From: Mesostigma viride
Lineage: Eukaryota > Streptophyta > Mesostigmatophyceae > Mesostigmatales > Mesostigmataceae
NCBI GenBank assembly: GCA_009746045.1
Contig: RPFO01000041.1
Location: 1,187,783-1,227,782 of the forward strand
Direction of reading: 5' to 3'
Length of the DNA stretch: 40,000 nucleotides
The notes under the pieces are model-generated. The model did not search any database. It saw only the letters and a program-made list of their open reading frames with translations, and was not told where the DNA came from. Numbering within the stretch: the stretch's first letter is position 1; each line of letters starts with the position of its first letter. The position numbers and the translations under genes were made by a program. This document shows, one piece after another, positions 16,604 to 26,282 of this stretch.

Positions 16604-17641
16604 ATGGCTCTCATCGGCAACTCCCCCTCCCTGCGCCAAGACTACTTTGGCCTTGTGCCCTTTGATGAGCTGCCGCAGGACTGCAAGGAGTTTGCTGATG
16701 AGTACGAGTTCCGCGCGTTCAAGGGGTGCGAGGCACTTATCCCGTTTTCCAAGGCTACTGGAGAAGGGAATGTGACCAAGCTCCTGTCTCACGGTCGTCG
16801 TCAAAAGGAGATGGTAGACCGGGCGCTTTCTACGGCCGCCGTGCAAGACATCATGAACGTGCTGGAGGATAACGGAGTGGACTGCACCCTGCGCGACGTG
16901 CCCGGACGTTCAGCGGTATCTGGCCAGTATGCTAGCAAGGTGTTCATTTTTACCCTGGCTGTACAGCGTTTCCCGGCCTTTGGTCTGGTGGCCATGAAGG
17001 TGGCCAGCGAGCTGTTCGCTGGCGACTCCCTCAAGGTGGCCGAGCTGGCACTGGGCATCTACGCCCAGGACGTGGAGAACGGCAAGGCTCGCGACGAGGA
17101 GATGGAGAACCGCCTGCTGGCCGTGGTATCCGAGCACCAGGAGAGGCAGCTGGCCCTCATCCACCAGCACCACAACCTGCAGGTGGCCATGTTGAAGGAC
17201 CTGGCGGAAAAGGTCACGGTATCGGAGAAGGAGAGAGCGGAGGCAGCAAAGCTTCAAAAGGAGCTGGTGCAGGCCAACAAGGAGCACGCCGCCAAGGTGG
17301 AGGACGCGCAGGCCCAGGTCACCGCCATACACAAGGAGCTCAAGTTCCAGGCCAAGCAGCACTTCCAGGACGAGCTGGCCACCGAGCGGAAGGCCGACAA
17401 GGACAAGTTCAACCTAGAGCAGGAGAGGGACAGGTTCGAGGCCGAGGCCGCCAAGTGGAAGGCCGCCTACCAGGAGCGCAGGCAGGAGCTGCTGGACAGA
17501 TACGTCGACGTGGCCAACCAGTTCATGGACGTCGGCATCAAGCGCAAGAGGGACCTGGACGACGGGGACGACCCGCGCAAAGTCGTGCAAGACGTGATCG
17601 ACGAGTGCCGCGACATCCTCAAGAAGGCCATGCGATACTAG
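16604..17641 (+). CDS. Hypothetical 345-aa protein with long coiled coil
   Basis: The start is in good eukaryotic context (ACGACAATGG). Residues 1-150 are a mixed alpha/beta region (DYFGLVPFDELPQDC, then YASKVFIFTLAVQRFPAFGLVAMKVAS). This faintly recalls the globular domain in front of coiled coils in MSV199/KilA-type NCLDV proteins, but it cannot be assigned. Residues about 160-305 are a long charged coiled coil (EKERAEAAKLQKELVQANKEH). The C-terminus has a KRKRDLDDGDD stretch, a possible nuclear signal. It ends the gene-dense block, and AATAAA follows 38 bases after the stop. Confidence 0.72.
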   Translation: MALIGNSPSLRQDYFGLVPFDELPQDCKEFADEYEFRAFKGCEALIPFSKATGEGNVTKLLSHGRRQKEMVDRALSTAAVQDIMNVLEDNGVDCTLRDVPGRSAVSGQYASKVFIFTLAVQRFPAFGLVAMKVASELFAGDSLKVAELALGIYAQDVENGKARDEEMENRLLAVVSEHQERQLALIHQHHNLQVAMLKDLAEKVTVSEKERAEAAKLQKELVQANKEHAAKVEDAQAQVTAIHKELKFQAKQHFQDELATERKADKDKFNLEQERDRFEAEAAKWKAAYQERRQELLDRYVDVANQFMDVGIKRKRDLDDGDDPRKVVQDVIDECRDILKKAMRY

Positions 17642-17998
17642 TCGACCCTGGCCATCTGCACGCGCGCAATAAAGAGGGCAACAACGCAGGCAGAGCTCTC
17701 ACTTTCCCACTTCAGGGGATGGGAACTTTTTACCTCCTAACAGCCACCCCTGAACAATAAGGCTAAGGAGAAGGAATGGGACCGGCAACAGCCGACCAGA
17801 AGAATAAAGGGCTATCCGTGGCCCTACAATAAAGCAGTATGGTGTCCTATTCAATAATCAATCAATTAACAACATATATCCATTGCCTATTCAATTTAAA
17901 TAGCAAAACAAGCAGTAAATAGGGGGTTACCTTGCGAAGCCGTAGGAGTGCCCCCAAAAGTGCCACAGCCGGCCAAGAACCCCCTATTGACGTGGAGC
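17642..17998. other. Intergenic junction with polyadenylation signals
   Basis: AATAAA occurs at about 17,680, 17,804 and 17,829, followed by AT-rich DNA. The GC-rich gene-dense style stops here. No coding sequence is supported. This is the likely edge between the viral-like block and host repeats, although the palindrome inserted next to it may hide the true boundary. Confidence 0.55.
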
Positions 17999-18953
17999 CA
18001 ACATTATCGCAAGCCAACCCCCTTTCAGGGTCCCAAAACCACCTGGCAGGGTGCCAAAATACTAATATTCACCCCCTGAAAAGGCTTTCTCACTACCTGA
18101 GGGAGACCCAGCCAAAACCCCGGCTCAGACCCTGAGAAACCCCCCCCGCCCTGGTTATTAGCCAGGGGGTGGGGATATTTTCTCCCCCCTCCCTGGTCCC
18201 CCATACCCGGCAGACTGCCACGTGTCACCCCCTGATTGGCTGGCTACTAGGCCTGATATAACCAGGGTGGAAATAGGCTCCGCCAGGGTGCTCCAAAAGC
18301 AAAAAAGCCCCATCACCTGGTTGGTGACGGGGCCCTGTCAGATATTGACACCCGGCTGGTTTTCCCTTCAAATTTTGACAGGGTCCCTGGCCAGGAAAAA
18401 AATATCTAAAGCTACTATAGATATATTCTAGTATATCCAAGATACTCCCGAGTACCAGGGAGTAGACTCGAATATCCCCCCTGGTCCCAAGGCGGCCGGG
18501 TCCACCCCAGAGATGCGCATCTCTATATCTATAGTAGCTTTAGATATTTTTTTCCTGGCCAGGGACCCTGTCAAAATTTGAAGGGAAAACCAGCCGGGTG
18601 TCAATATCTGACAGGGCCCCGTCACCAACCAGGTGATGGGGCTTTTTTGCTTTTGGAGCACCCTGGCGGAGCCTATTTCCACCCTGGTTATATCAGGCCT
18701 AGTAGCCAGCCAATCAGGGGGTGACACGTGGCAGTCTGCCGGGTATGGGGGACCAGGGAGGGGGGAGAAAATATCCCCACCCCCTGGCTAATAACCTGAG
18801 GGCGGGGGGGGGTTTCTCAGGGTCTGAGCCGGGGTTTTGGCTGGGTCTCCCTCAGGTAGTGAGAAAGCCTTTTCAGGGGGTGAATATTAGTATTTTGGCA
18901 CCCTGCCAGGTGGTTTTGGGACCCTGAAAGGGGGTTGGCTTGCGATAATGTTG
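17999..18953. mobile_element. 955-bp foldback element (giant palindrome, MITE-like)
   Basis: The left arm 17,999-18,425 and right arm 18,524-18,953 are near-identical inverted copies of about 428 bp, with only small length differences (for example around 18,140 and 18,790). The termini read CAACATTATCGCAAGCC and its complement. The 98-base spacer ends in a perfect 16-bp palindrome (18,509-18,524). No transposase is encoded; mirrored open frames on both strands merely reflect the symmetry. GCCAACA occurs just at or beyond both ends and might be a target duplication, but it overlaps the arm on the left, so this is unsure. Confidence 0.88.
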
Positions 18954-21571
18954 ACTGCCAACACTCGCTTTCCACATAGTCCAGATGCTTTGGTCACACA
19001 CACCTCGCCAACTGGCACTGAACGCTGCATTGACTATGTTGTAATGCGCAAGCGTCATCAAGGATCTGTACTAGCTGCTCGCTCGCATGTGATCCCCCTG
19101 GTGCGCTCCGATCATCGCATCGTCACCGCCCGCATCCGCCTGCGATTCCCCTCGCCCTTTCGTAAGCACGTGGCACCACCTGATTTGCGCACACTTCAGT
19201 TGCTCGAGAAATCTGACGACGCTCTGGAGGACTTCCCTGAAAAACGCGCCCACAAGCGCGCCGCAGAGGCGTTCGTCGACGCGTTGGACATCCCGGCCAG
19301 CCACGCCCAGCTGTTCGCTGCCGGCCCGGCATCGGCCCTTCGGCACCTCGCTGACAAGCTGCCCGCGGCCGGGGCCCTACTGCCCCCCGCCGCCCGCCCC
19401 GCTTCACCAGCCTGCACCGGCTCCCCGCCGTCATCCAGGCCCGGCAAGCCCTGCGCGACAACAGCGACCCCGCCCGCTACGCCCGCCTCAAAGCCGATTA
19501 CCACTCGGCCATCCGGCAGGCGACCAAGGAGCAGGAGGACCTTCATGTCCGCGAGTACTTCGCCCACCTCAAGGACCAGCACGGCAAGTACGCCTGGACC
19601 CGCCTGCGTCACGCCCAACGGCCCGCCGGCGGCGCGCAGCCGGCGCCGCGGACGCTCTCTGGCTCACCGCAGCAGCAGCTCGACCAGTGGTATTCCTCCC
19701 AGTCCCGGCTGCTCGGCGCCCCCCCGCCGCCTCCGCCGCTTGGCCCTCTGGCGGCCGCACGCCTGGCAGTAGCACCTGCGGACGTCCCTGCGCCGCCCAC
19801 GCCGCCCGCCGCTGAGCAGGACTACACGTACCCAGCCCTGACGGAACCCCTGGCCGACCCCAACGAGCTACCGCCGTTCACCGAGCTCGAGCTGAGCACC
19901 GCCGCCAAGCAACTCCGCTTCTATGCCGCCGTTGGACCTGACCAGCTCCCAGCCCCGGTGATTAAGCTGACGGCGCTCACGGGGTTCCTGCTTGACGTCT
20001 GCAACCGGATCCTGCTTGCCGACGCGCCGCCGATTCCTGAGTGGCAGCACAGCTACCGTATTATGCTGTACAAAAACAAAGGTTCCCCTGACGACCCCGC
20101 CAACTACAGAGGAGTGTGCATCCAGAGCGCCGCACTTAAGTTGTTCATGCGCATGATCCTCAACCGCCTTCGTTCTGCTCTCGACTGTCACCTTGGGGAA
20201 AGTCAAATGGGCTTCCGTCCTGGGCGCAACACCGTCATGGCCATCTTCGTCGCGCGTCGCCTCTTCGAGGAAATCGCTCTCCTGCAACCTGGTGAGTTTC
20301 CCGCAATCTTGATCTTCGTCGACTTCATCAAGGCTTTTGATTCTGTCCTCTGGGACGCTCTATGGGCTGTACTTGCTCGCGCTCGCGTCCCCACTCCCCT
20401 GATTACCGTCATCCGCACGCTGTATGAGGGGTCGACCACTTCGGTGCGCACTCAACACGGCATTACCCCACCATGCCCACTGCAGACCGGCGTCTGGCAG
20501 GGTTGCGTCCTGTCGCCGTACCTGTTTATTATTCTAGTGGATTATGTTATGCGCCAGGCACGTGCTCGCTTTGCTAGCATTGCAGGCCGTGCCCCTGGCC
20601 TAGCGATCACGAACGAGCTTGGGGAAGGGGGGCCGACTAACAAGCAGAATTTACTAGCTGACCTCATTTATGCCGACGACATCACGCTCATCGAGAAGCC
20701 GGAGTCTGCCCAACTTTGGCTGGACTGCCTGGCGCTCGAGGCTCGGGCGGTTGGTCTAGAAATCAGCCCCAAAACGGAGGCCCTGGCCCTCGGCATGGCA
20801 GGGCCCCCACCCACACTCCGCCTCTTAGACGATGCGGAGGTCAACTACCCTCCTTCAGGCCGCTTCAAGCTGCTCGGCAGTTGGCTTCCCGACTGCGAGG
20901 ACGACATGACGACACGGATCGGCATGGCGTGGGCGCACCTCCATGACCACCGCCGCTGGTGGAGCAACCCCGCCCTACCCCGGATCGTCAAGCGTGACCT
21001 CTTCAAGGTCGTCATTCTGACGATCCTGACCTACGGCGCCAAGACGTGGGCACTGACGCAGGAGCTGGAGCAACGACTCGACGGCGCCGTCACCAAGATG
21101 CTGCGCCAGGCCCTTAACATCCCCTTTGGTTTGCACATTAGTAATGAGGATTTGTACGCTGATTTGCCCTATGTTTCCCACATTATTAGGCACAGGCGCC
21201 TGGGCCTAGCCGGGCACCTGGCCCGCACAGATCAGGTAGATACATCAGATAGACTAGCTGGCACCAAGCCCGCCCAGCCTGGGCGATATGTCCTCACCTG
21301 GCGTGCCCCCGGCCGCGCGCGGCAGGGCCGCCACCCGTGGACTTTTCGTGATAGACTCGGCATGGACATGTGCTACACTAGACGTGACGGGCTCACCCCC
21401 GGGCAGCCTCCTGGTTTGTCTGTAATATGGAGGCAGATGGTGCGCAAGGATAGATGGCAAGTAGTGATGAAGGAGACCACCCCCAAGCCTGTGGGGGCTC
21501 CGCGTGTGACCAAGTATGGCATTCATAGCGATTCGGGCCGCGGTGCCCACACCCCTGTAACTAGGACCTAG
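18954..21571 (+). pseudogene. 5'-truncated non-LTR retrotransposon ORF: endonuclease C-terminus and reverse transcriptase
   Basis: The frame from 18,954 carries the end of an APE-type endonuclease: CIDYVVMRKR, then RSDHRIVTARI with the catalytic SDH. Around 19,380-19,400, in a C-rich stretch, the frame changes. From there a second frame is open to 21,571 and contains the reverse transcriptase. Counting from Met at 19,958: MGFRPGRNT (84-92), FVDFIKAFDSV (Asp122, Asp128), QTGVWQGCVLSP (motif B) and YADD (238-241, catalytic aspartates). The C-terminal thumb region follows. The endonuclease N-terminus, any gag-like ORF and the 5' UTR are missing, and the ORF begins exactly at the palindrome's edge. 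No RNase H or LTR is seen. The frame change makes the copy inactive unless it is an error. Confidence 0.85.
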
Positions 21572-21663
21572 ATAGCTTATACCATCCATTCCATCCCATG
21601 TTCCCCTCCCACTGAGGACTTATGCTCACGTGACGCAGTCACGTGTCTATTAATTAATTAATT
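21572..21663 (+). mobile_element. 3' UTR of the non-LTR element with hairpin and TTAA tail
   Basis: After the stop comes CCCACTGAGGACTTATGC, then a perfect hairpin CACGTGAC-GCA-GTCACGTG (21,627-21,645), then (TTAA)n from about 21,650. A 3' hairpin and short tandem tail are typical recognition ends for LINE-type reverse transcriptases. Part of this sequence recurs inverted at 22,914-22,946. Confidence 0.65.
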
Positions 21664-22025
21664 AATGCCGAGTCTATCACGAAAAGTCCACTTGCATGAA
21701 GACAAGTCACTAGAAACTGAGTGGATAATGAAGCATGAGGTATGACTAATTGATTAATTGATTAACGTGAGTATATTAATTAATGAATATATAAGTAAGC
21801 AAGTAATTAATTAGTGTATGATCGAAGTAATGAATGTACATACACGTACTACACGTAATTTATGAATGCATGTCACGTAGACTGCGTCACGGGTATGGAA
21901 AGGGGATGGGGCTACAGTTTGAGTGGATATAACTCACAAAATTATTGGGACAACACAACCTGCTCTATTTTGATTAATTAATTAAACTTGATCGACATAA
22001 CCGCATCAATCACGCATTAAATTAA
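21664..22025. other. AT-rich intergenic DNA
   Basis: Rich in TTAATTAA/ATTAATTA microsatellite-like sequence. A CACGTAGACTGCGTCACG segment at about 21,874-21,892 resembles, inverted, the LINE 3' hairpin area. No gene is seen. Confidence 0.6.
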
Positions 22026-22215
22026 ATTATAACATGACTCCGTTGTGAGATCGTGTATTCTGATCATCATGTAGCACCTATTCCCTTGCTTGATGGATGG
22101 GGGTCCAGGCGAAGCCGCGAAACCTTTAACTAAGCTATTTCTAAACTAATCTATAAAATCCTAGCTACTCTACTCAGCAAAGCGCCCCTGAAGTCCTCCT
22201 GGGGGGGGGGGGCAA
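22026..22215 (+). repeat. Dispersed repeat family, copy 1
   Basis: Starts after an AATTAAATTA stretch with TAACATGACTCCGTTG, continues through ATGTAGCAC, GAAGCCGCGAAACC and TACTCAGCAAAGCGCCCC, and ends in a G12 run (22,201-22,212). It matches copy 2 (inverted) and copy 3 (direct) throughout, with moderate divergence. Confidence 0.75.
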
Positions 22216-22489
22216 TCACGAATGCACATGAGCATAAATCTCTGTGATCAGTGGGTGGTGGGGTATGGGTTGTGGGGTACAGGTCGGCAACACAGATTCA
22301 AGTAGGGGCAACATTTTTAATTTACACGTAGCCATGCACGCGTGATGATCAATCAATTGATTCAGCTAGGTGTCATGTGTGCATGTTAGCACAGCATGCT
22401 CATGAGGTCACTAGCCAGCACATGTAACTATGGTTTTGTTTAGTTATGAAGACCCACTATGCATGCTCTTGCTTGGACTGCTATGCAGA

Positions 22490-22775
22490 ACAAGAAGAGG
22501 TGGAAGAGGATTGTCCAGGCTCGATCACACGCCAGCCCCTGCATGTGGGCAAGCCCCCATCCCCCCAAGAGGAAGGGGCACTTTGCTGAGTAGAGTAGTT
22601 AGGGTTTTCTAGATTAGATGAGCTTAGAGTTAGATTAGCTCGGTTTCGCGGCTTTGCCCACCTCCATCCATCCAGCAAGGAATATGTGCTACATGATATC
22701 CCAACAGAGTCATGTTACCAAGGAGACAACAAAATGTTATAATTTAATTTAATTTAATTTAATTTAATTTAATTA
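22490..22775 (-). repeat. Dispersed repeat family, copy 2 (inverted), with (TTTAA)n
   Basis: The reverse complement matches copies 1 and 3: GGGGCTGGCGTGTG, CTACTCTACTCAGCAAAG, CGCGAAACCGAGC, ATGTAGCACATATTCC. It has a (TTTAA)n array at 22,739-22,774 on the side where copies 1 and 3 also have AATTTAAT-like sequence. The microsatellite at one end suggests a SINE or LINE-derived non-autonomous element. No clear tRNA-type promoter boxes are seen. Confidence 0.75.
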
Positions 22776-22913
22776 TGTATGCTCGAGTGATGCATTCACT
22801 AAATTCACCTAGTTTCATCCCATGGCTGCAATGGTTGGGGGCGGTCACCGCACATTCATTAACAGGCTTTACAAAGGGTACTAATTGGTTTTCAATTATT
22901 TTTTTCACTTAGA

Positions 22914-22946
22914 TTGCGTCACGCGGGCATAAGTCCTCAGTGGGAC
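22914..22946 (-). repeat. Inverted fragment of the LINE 3' UTR
   Basis: The reverse complement reads TCCCACTGAGGACTTATGCC followed by CGCGTGACGCAA, matching 21,609-21,637 except for a few bases. It is a relic of a second insertion of the same family. Confidence 0.7.
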
Positions 22947-25900
22947 TTGGGAATTAAGAAAGGGGCCTACATGATGGCCACACATGAAGCATGTGCAACA
23001 AATACACTTGAGGGTGAGATGAAGGGTGTACAATAGTCTTAGCTGTGTAGAATAGTCTGAGCACAATGTAAACCCATAGCGATCATTTAGCGACCATGAC
23101 TGCGACCATGAGTGTGAGTCCACCCTGAATGCACCAATTCTTTGCCAACAGCTACGGTATAACAATTGCCCCGAAATGGCTAGCAATATCAAGCGAAGCT
23201 ACCTGACCGGTCCCAAACAGGCGTGGGGGTCATTGACACACACAACCTCGGCCGGGTCAATCCTACACATGGCTACGGCCGGCATGTCGAACTTGTAACC
23301 AATTAGGTCTAAAAGGCTCAGCCTAGCAATTAACTCACCATGGACCACCATTTCTAGGCGTGACATGTGGCAACAAAGTTGCATGCACATACTATAGAAG
23401 GCACATAAATGGTGTTCATCTCGTTGTATAATGGTCTACATTTTTGTATATACTGCCATCCTGGCATCACGGGCCCGCGCATGTCCCAAAAGCCAATCGC
23501 GAGATGTAGTAGCAGTGTACACTATTTCAATCCACTAAAAGCATTACCCTAACACACGTACGCACAAAGCATTACAGCAAATGACACATCACTACCATTA
23601 TGACATGCGACACATTATGCTATATATGAAATCCTTCACTGTCACTCACGAGACATACAACCAAGTTGATATGCAGAAAGCCATATAGGAAAGGCACGCA
23701 TTGTTACAGCGTTCTGTTGCCTTTCCCGACAATTTCATAAGATGCTTTCTTGGAAATTTACAGCGACGTATGTGCAGGCAAGGCATGGTAAGCATAGAAG
23801 ATGAGAGATGGAAGCAGGGTCGGGTTGTGTGTGGGGGGGGGGGGGGGGGGGAGGCATAAGGCAGGATGGTCGATCAGGAGGGGAGGGAGAAAGTGGGGCT
23901 GGTATGACCCAGCGCTTTCAGACGAGAAAACGCCCGTTCTCAGGTAAGCGTACATCCATAATGTCTTCCGTCATTAGTCGACCACGCCCAACGGGTTTCA
24001 GGAGGGGAAAAAAGCTTAGCCTGCTTTTATTGTGACTAGTAAAGACCAGGCTTGACAATACTCTAAGCTTACAGGTATGAATCCCAGGGACGTAAAAGGT
24101 TCGTCGTCTCAATTTACCATAGGACCTTACGACCAATTACACCTTGGGCAAACATCCAAATGCCTTTTGTAAGACCGGCGCGACCCATGCAAGGAGTAAT
24201 AGCGGTAGGACGAGACCATAGCAACACTAGCTAAAGGCCTAAATATTAGAACACACCCGGCACTCAAGTCTGCACTACGTTTCCGTGGCCATACTAATAA
24301 AGGGCGGGCTAGCTTGACTTCGCGCTCCCTAACAATGCACCCGGTAACTCCTTTTCTCAGAGAAATAATTCCTCAATAGATAGTCACGGTGAAGTGCCAC
24401 TGTGCTCAAGTCCCGTATGCCGGGCAGCATGCACGCCATCGGCCCTGTTTCCCGCGCTAATTCGTGTGCCGGCCCGGCGCGGCTTGTCTGGGCGCGTCGG
24501 ATTTTAGTGCGGTATTGGCCCGGACCCCCGCACTCGCCTCCGCACAAGAGTTTTCTTCATCCTGGCCCGAATAGGAGCTTCCTGTCTCCTTGATATGCCC
24601 CCTCTAAGGGCTATGTGTATGACATAAGCTCCCAACTGAGTTATGTTCTTTATTAATTAAGGGGACGGTCCCGGCGCGAATATTTTGGCCTCAAAAAATT
24701 CGCGGTACCCGTCCGTACCGTGAAAAAGTGGTGCACGGGGCGCGCACCCCTACCGGAGCTGGCCATGGCGACGTGCTTTCAGGCAGAGTAGAAAAAGATA
24801 GCTCGCGGAATGCAGAGAAACTGAGCGAATCTTAAAGACGATGAGTAAATGATACTACTTCGTAGCGGAGTTCGCGTTTTTTGCAGTGTCGATTATTTTA
24901 TTGATGACCATCGCCACGGGGGTCCAATCTGATGTTTTCGTCGAGAGGAATAAATTAGAATGCACGCTGGCGGCGGTGATTGTCAGGTTTTATGGGCTTT
25001 ACCTAGCGTCAAGGATGCGTTTATATCGTTATTGGTAAAGCTTTAAAAAATTTGCTGGGTTTCGGCAAGATTTCCGTCATGATCGGTACGACACTCTCCA
25101 GGCTCGCGGGATGCGCGTCTTATTATTCCATGGAAGGTTGTTCTTTCTTGCGCCGCTGGGCGAAGGACAATTCCGGTAATGGTACGATCGTGTGATCAAC
25201 GTGACCCTATGAATGTTTCGCTTCCTTTATGGGTTATCAACGCAAGTTTTCGGCTTCTTTCCGTGCAGTTAGCGCCAGGTATAATGCCATTCCGTGCTGC
25301 GCATCGCCAGATTCCTGGCACCTTTCAGTGGTTTTTATGTACGTTGCATGGCTGGGATGTGTCAAAGCGTGGCCGTGGCATATCGTCAAGTTGTCAGGGA
25401 TTTGCTGAGTGGTTTCTTGGAAGGAGATTGCTAACAGCACTCAGTTTTGTGTGAATATTGACGCGGCCTTTCTTAGCAGAGGCTTCATTGTGGTTAGAGG
25501 CTCACAAGCTTGAGTTTGTTTCTTGGCAAACAATTGCGCTGGAAAGAAAGGTGGCAGTGGTTTTTCTGAGGGGCATACTGCATGGGTGGAACTGCACGTA
25601 GGTAGGGGTTATCGTTGTCTTGTTGGCCTTTCTCCCACTAAAATGGGAGAGCCCTAATTCATATGCTAGCAAGGCAAGGTAACCATGGTAAGAAGCCTTG
25701 GCAAGCAGCATGTATGATAATTCTGCTTTCTCTGTGGACTGTCTGTTGTTACCCTTGTTGGGCAATTAGTGGATATGGCTTTCTAGGGTGTGTTTGAGCT
25801 TGGTTTTGGGATGATGCCCACACCATAAACCTGGAATATGCTTTAGAAGTGTTGGCTAGGCATGTAGAGCTACCTGCCTCATTGTTGTGCACACACGCAA

Positions 25901-26282
25901 CAGGTTGCCCGTGTCGAGGTAAGGCAAGGGCACATGACGTGCCCAGCCACCTCCTTGTACATTGTGGTCGAATTGGGCATGGTCAGGAGCCTTTTGGATG
26001 GCATAGGGAGTGTTAGTGTGCTTTAATACTCACTTAAATGCCTTCCTTAGCGTCTGCACAGGTGGCCAACTGCCAAAATTAATAACTGCTACAGCTGAGC
26101 TCAGAATGCCACCAAACTTTGACAGTGCCTTCTACGATCATGACAGAATTTGACTATTACTTTTTAGGCCTAATTGATGTGTTATGAGTGTGTATGGGGA
26201 CGCCCCGCCTAAAAAAGCGTATTTTTGGCCCAAAAATTAATAACTCAAAGGGATGTGCTGATTTTGTTGATCCAATTAGGTA
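22947..26282. other. Intergenic host DNA without recognised genes
   Basis: No conserved protein, RNA gene or full transposon is recognised on either strand. Notable simple sequence: a G19 run at 23,833-23,851. Two similar short blocks, GGGGACGGTCCC...TATTTTGGCC (24,661-24,690) and GGGGACGCCCC...TATTTTTGGCCC (26,199-26,231), lie in the same orientation and may be ends of unidentified repeats. Open frames here are under 92 codons and without family resemblance. Confidence 0.5.

Noticed and set aside
18025-18927. Pairs of identical small proteins on opposite strands
   Set aside because: They are mirror images produced by the palindrome and carry no family pattern.
24661-26231. DNA transposon bounded by GGGGACG blocks
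   Set aside because: The two blocks are in the same, not inverted, orientation and no transposase lies between them.
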